6,379 nt of DNA, from assembly GCA_017382555.1 (NCBI GenBank), contig JAFOAB010000258.1, positions 1-6,379 on the forward strand, read 5' to 3'. Origin of the DNA: Clostridia bacterium. Its GTDB lineage: Bacteria; Bacillota; Clostridia; Oscillospirales; CAG-272. The first letter of the stretch is position 1, and each line of letters begins with the position of its first letter. Position numbers and translations under genes: made by a program. Positions 4,740-6,379 of this stretch are shown in pieces. The notes beneath the pieces were generated by a model. That model was not told the DNA's origin and made no database searches. It was given only the letters and a program-made list of their open reading frames with translations.

Positions 4740-6215
4740 ATGAAGATAAAAAGGATAATTGCACTACTTCTTACGGCTCTGATGATAGCGCCGATGCTTT
4801 TTGCGTGTGCGGAAAAGAATCCGCCCGTAACCATCGACGTTGGAAGCGGCTACGAGCTTCCGACCGTACTGTCGGGAAGCGCACCCACCGGTGCGGGACT
4901 GCCGGATGAGCTTTGCTCTGTCAGCGTTACGGCAAAGGACAGCGTGGGTCGCACCGTACCCACCGATACCGCCTTCACCCTCACCTTCGAAAGGCCTACG
5001 GATTGTGAGACTATCGCAAGCTATCTCTCCGTCTCTCCCCAAACGGACGTAAGGATAGACCGCGTCTCCGATACCGAATACACCGTAACACCCGAAGGGG
5101 AGCTTGATGCGGGAACGGTATACCGCCTTTCCCTCGGTGCGGACGGCAAGGCGCAGATCTCCTTTGCCTTCCAAACGGAGAGCGCGTTTGCCCTCTCCGC
5201 CTCCATTCCCGCTGACCTTTCCACGGGTGTACCGATAAACACGGGTATCGAATTTGAGTTCACCTCCCAAATAAAGGGAGGCACCGACATCTCCAAATAC
5301 GTTACCGTTGCGCCGAGCTTTGAATATAAGGCAGAGCTTTACCCCAACGGCAGACGGCTTGTTTTGATACCGCAAAAGAAGCTCGATAAAAACACCGAAT
5401 ACACCGTCACCCTCAAAAAGGGCTTTCCCTCCGCAAGCGGTGAGGTGCTCAGCGAGGATATTACCCTTCGCTTCCGCACGGAGGCGACCTCCTCCGCACA
5501 AAACGATCGCAAATACTACCTCTCCCTCTCCCCTACCGCTATCACGGCCAAGTCGGGAGATAATGCCGTATACGGCTTTAGCTTCTACGCAAACAAAGGT
5601 GTAAACGCGGAAATTACGGACGTTAAGGCGGAGATATACGAATACCGTAACCACACGGCAATGCTTAACGCCGTTAAGGAATTTAACGAAAAGGGCGCAG
5701 ACCTTATCGCAAACGGCGCGGCGTACAAGTACCCCACAAGCGGGCTTGCCAAAATTTCAAGCGGCTCCGTGGAATACGCCTCCTCGGGAGCGCGCCAATA
5801 CTACGCATATCTGCCCACGCTTGATGATGGTGCTTACCTTGTTAATATCACCGTCTCCGTCAAGCATAACGGCACCACGGTAAACGAGACCGCGCAACTT
5901 CTTTTACAGGTAAGCGAGCTTGCCGCGTATTTTGAAAGCACGGAAGGCGAGCTTATCATCTGGGGCGTAAAAAACGGCTTACCCGTTGATAACGTGTCCG
6001 TCAGCGCAGAGTTTTTTGAAAGACATACCGACTTTTCCCTTAAAAACGATAAATCGAATTATACCAAGCTTACCGCAAAAACAGGCACGGACGGAATTGC
6101 CCGTATAGAAACACCGCAGAATGCTACGGGCGCGATCTGCCTGCTTGAAAATGGCGGCGACAGCCTGCTTATCTTCCCCGGCTCGCTTGACGAGTACTTA
6201 ACGTATAAATGCTAG
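4740..6215 (+). CDS. Lipoprotein with Ig-like and alpha-2-macroglobulin-like domains, ended by in-frame TAG
   Basis: The 491-residue product starts with a lipoprotein signal peptide: MKIKR, a hydrophobic core (residues 6-20), then the lipobox LFAC with Cys23 as the lipidated residue, so it should be anchored on the outer face of the membrane. Two Ig-like (Big_5-like) domains follow (about 59-147 and 148-249), the second with LDKNTEYTVTLKKG (215-228) and a closing LRFRTE. From about 255 the sequence resembles macroglobulin (MG) domains: DGAYLVNITVSV (363-374), then IIWGVKNGLPVDNVSVSAEF (406-425), and TGTDGIARIETP (448-459), the usual 'GLPVxxAxV ... TDxxGxA' pattern of MG/A2M proteins. The frame meets TAG right before a segment of the form GYFFTDRVVYF, a hallmark of the next MG domain, so this end looks premature. 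In bacterial A2M-like proteins the full chain is far longer. The domain names are pattern-based; whether a thioester motif exists cannot be seen. Confidence 0.82.
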   Translation: MKIKRIIALLLTALMIAPMLFACAEKNPPVTIDVGSGYELPTVLSGSAPTGAGLPDELCSVSVTAKDSVGRTVPTDTAFTLTFERPTDCETIASYLSVSPQTDVRIDRVSDTEYTVTPEGELDAGTVYRLSLGADGKAQISFAFQTESAFALSASIPADLSTGVPINTGIEFEFTSQIKGGTDISKYVTVAPSFEYKAELYPNGRRLVLIPQKKLDKNTEYTVTLKKGFPSASGEVLSEDITLRFRTEATSSAQNDRKYYLSLSPTAITAKSGDNAVYGFSFYANKGVNAEITDVKAEIYEYRNHTAMLNAVKEFNEKGADLIANGAAYKYPTSGLAKISSGSVEYASSGARQYYAYLPTLDDGAYLVNITVSVKHNGTTVNETAQLLLQVSELAAYFESTEGELIIWGVKNGLPVDNVSVSAEFFERHTDFSLKNDKSNYTKLTAKTGTDGIARIETPQNATGAICLLENGGDSLLIFPGSLDEYLTYKC

Positions 6216-6379
6216 GGATACTTCTTCACCGACCGCGTGGTGTATTTCGGTGACGATACCGTAAGCTTCAGCGGTGCGATCATCCCCGTAAACGGCGAAA
6301 TACCGCAAAAGCTTTGGTTGCGTGTAAACTACAGGGGCGCAAAATACCCCGTCACCGTAAATGCCGACGGCTCGTTTGA
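6216..6379 (+). pseudogene. In-frame continuation of the macroglobulin-like gene after the TAG
   Basis: The 54 codons after the TAG stay open to the right edge in the same frame as the upstream lipoprotein. They read GYFFTDRVVYFGDDTVSFSG and continue through LWLRVNYRG to a VTVNADGSF ending. This matches the start of an MG domain in alpha-2-macroglobulin-like proteins ('YxYTDRxxYxPGDxVxFxG'), with GDD in place of the common PGD. There is no ATG and no Shine-Dalgarno sequence near the junction; two GTG codons (about 6237-6242) lack a binding site, so independent initiation is unlikely. It is labelled a broken-gene part because of the stop, but it could be expressed if TAG is read through or if the TAG is a sequencing error. 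The right end is cut by the window. Confidence 0.7.

Noticed and set aside
3789..4755. Identical 16-base start context (GTTATGAAGATAAAAA) at the pqqD-like gene and the lipoprotein gene
   Set aside because: Both proteins simply begin MKIK. Similarity ends after the start region, so shared use of an A-rich early coding context explains it better than duplication.
4616..4909. Plus-strand open frame starting at a GTG between the repeat and the lipoprotein gene
   Set aside because: There is no binding site, it overlaps the lipoprotein signal peptide in another frame, and it has no family motif.
4764..5654. Long minus-strand open frame (296 codons) opposite the lipoprotein gene
   Set aside because: The protein is low-complexity, rich in G, R and V, and is the mirror of the plus-strand Ig-like domains. 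The plus-strand gene has a strong binding site, a signal peptide and domain motifs.

Overview
The window looks like chromosomal DNA from an uncultured or gut-type member of the Firmicutes, probably class Clostridia. The support is strong AGGAGG-type ribosome binding sites, sigma-A-like promoters with extended -10 elements, the short archaeal/eukaryotic-type prolyl-tRNA synthetase common in that class, a DUF6106-like membrane protein, a lipobox lipoprotein, and a GC-rich intergenic repeat of a kind I recall from Clostridia. This placement is inference; there is no rRNA marker in the window.

Layout: (1) Positions 1-759 on the minus strand hold a small two-gene unit. A two-pass membrane protein of the DUF6106 type is followed after 8 bases by the 5' part of alanine racemase (alr), which runs off the left edge. 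Its promoter lies at 808-836. (2) Positions 760-1171 are a divergent AT-rich control region with promoters facing both ways and a small dyad. (3) Positions 1172-4524 on the plus strand form what reads as one transcription unit. It runs from a near-consensus promoter (1100-1128) to a strong intrinsic terminator (4507-4537) and holds proS, a rodA/ftsW-family SEDS glycosyltransferase, a PqqD-like RiPP recognition element, and a small S24/S26 serine peptidase overlapping it by 8 bases. (4) Positions 4538-4739 hold a hairpin-rich dispersed-repeat candidate and a structured leader. (5) From 4740 to the right edge is a lipoprotein with Ig-like (Big_5-like) and alpha-2-macroglobulin-like MG domains. 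An in-frame TAG at 6213-6215 interrupts it, and the same reading frame stays open and clearly homologous in character after the TAG.

Several genes concern the cell envelope: alanine racemase (D-Ala for peptidoglycan), RodA-type SEDS protein (glycan polymerisation), the S26-type peptidase (probably processing exported or leader peptides), and the large surface lipoprotein. The two most unusual points are the orphan PqqD-like/peptidase pair embedded in a housekeeping operon, with no precursor or radical SAM enzyme in the window, and the amber codon inside the macroglobulin-like gene. The latter could be a nonsense mutation, a sequencing error or recoding. None of the five other genes whose end is visible uses TAG as a stop, so recoding cannot be dismissed from this window alone, but it is not the most economical explanation.
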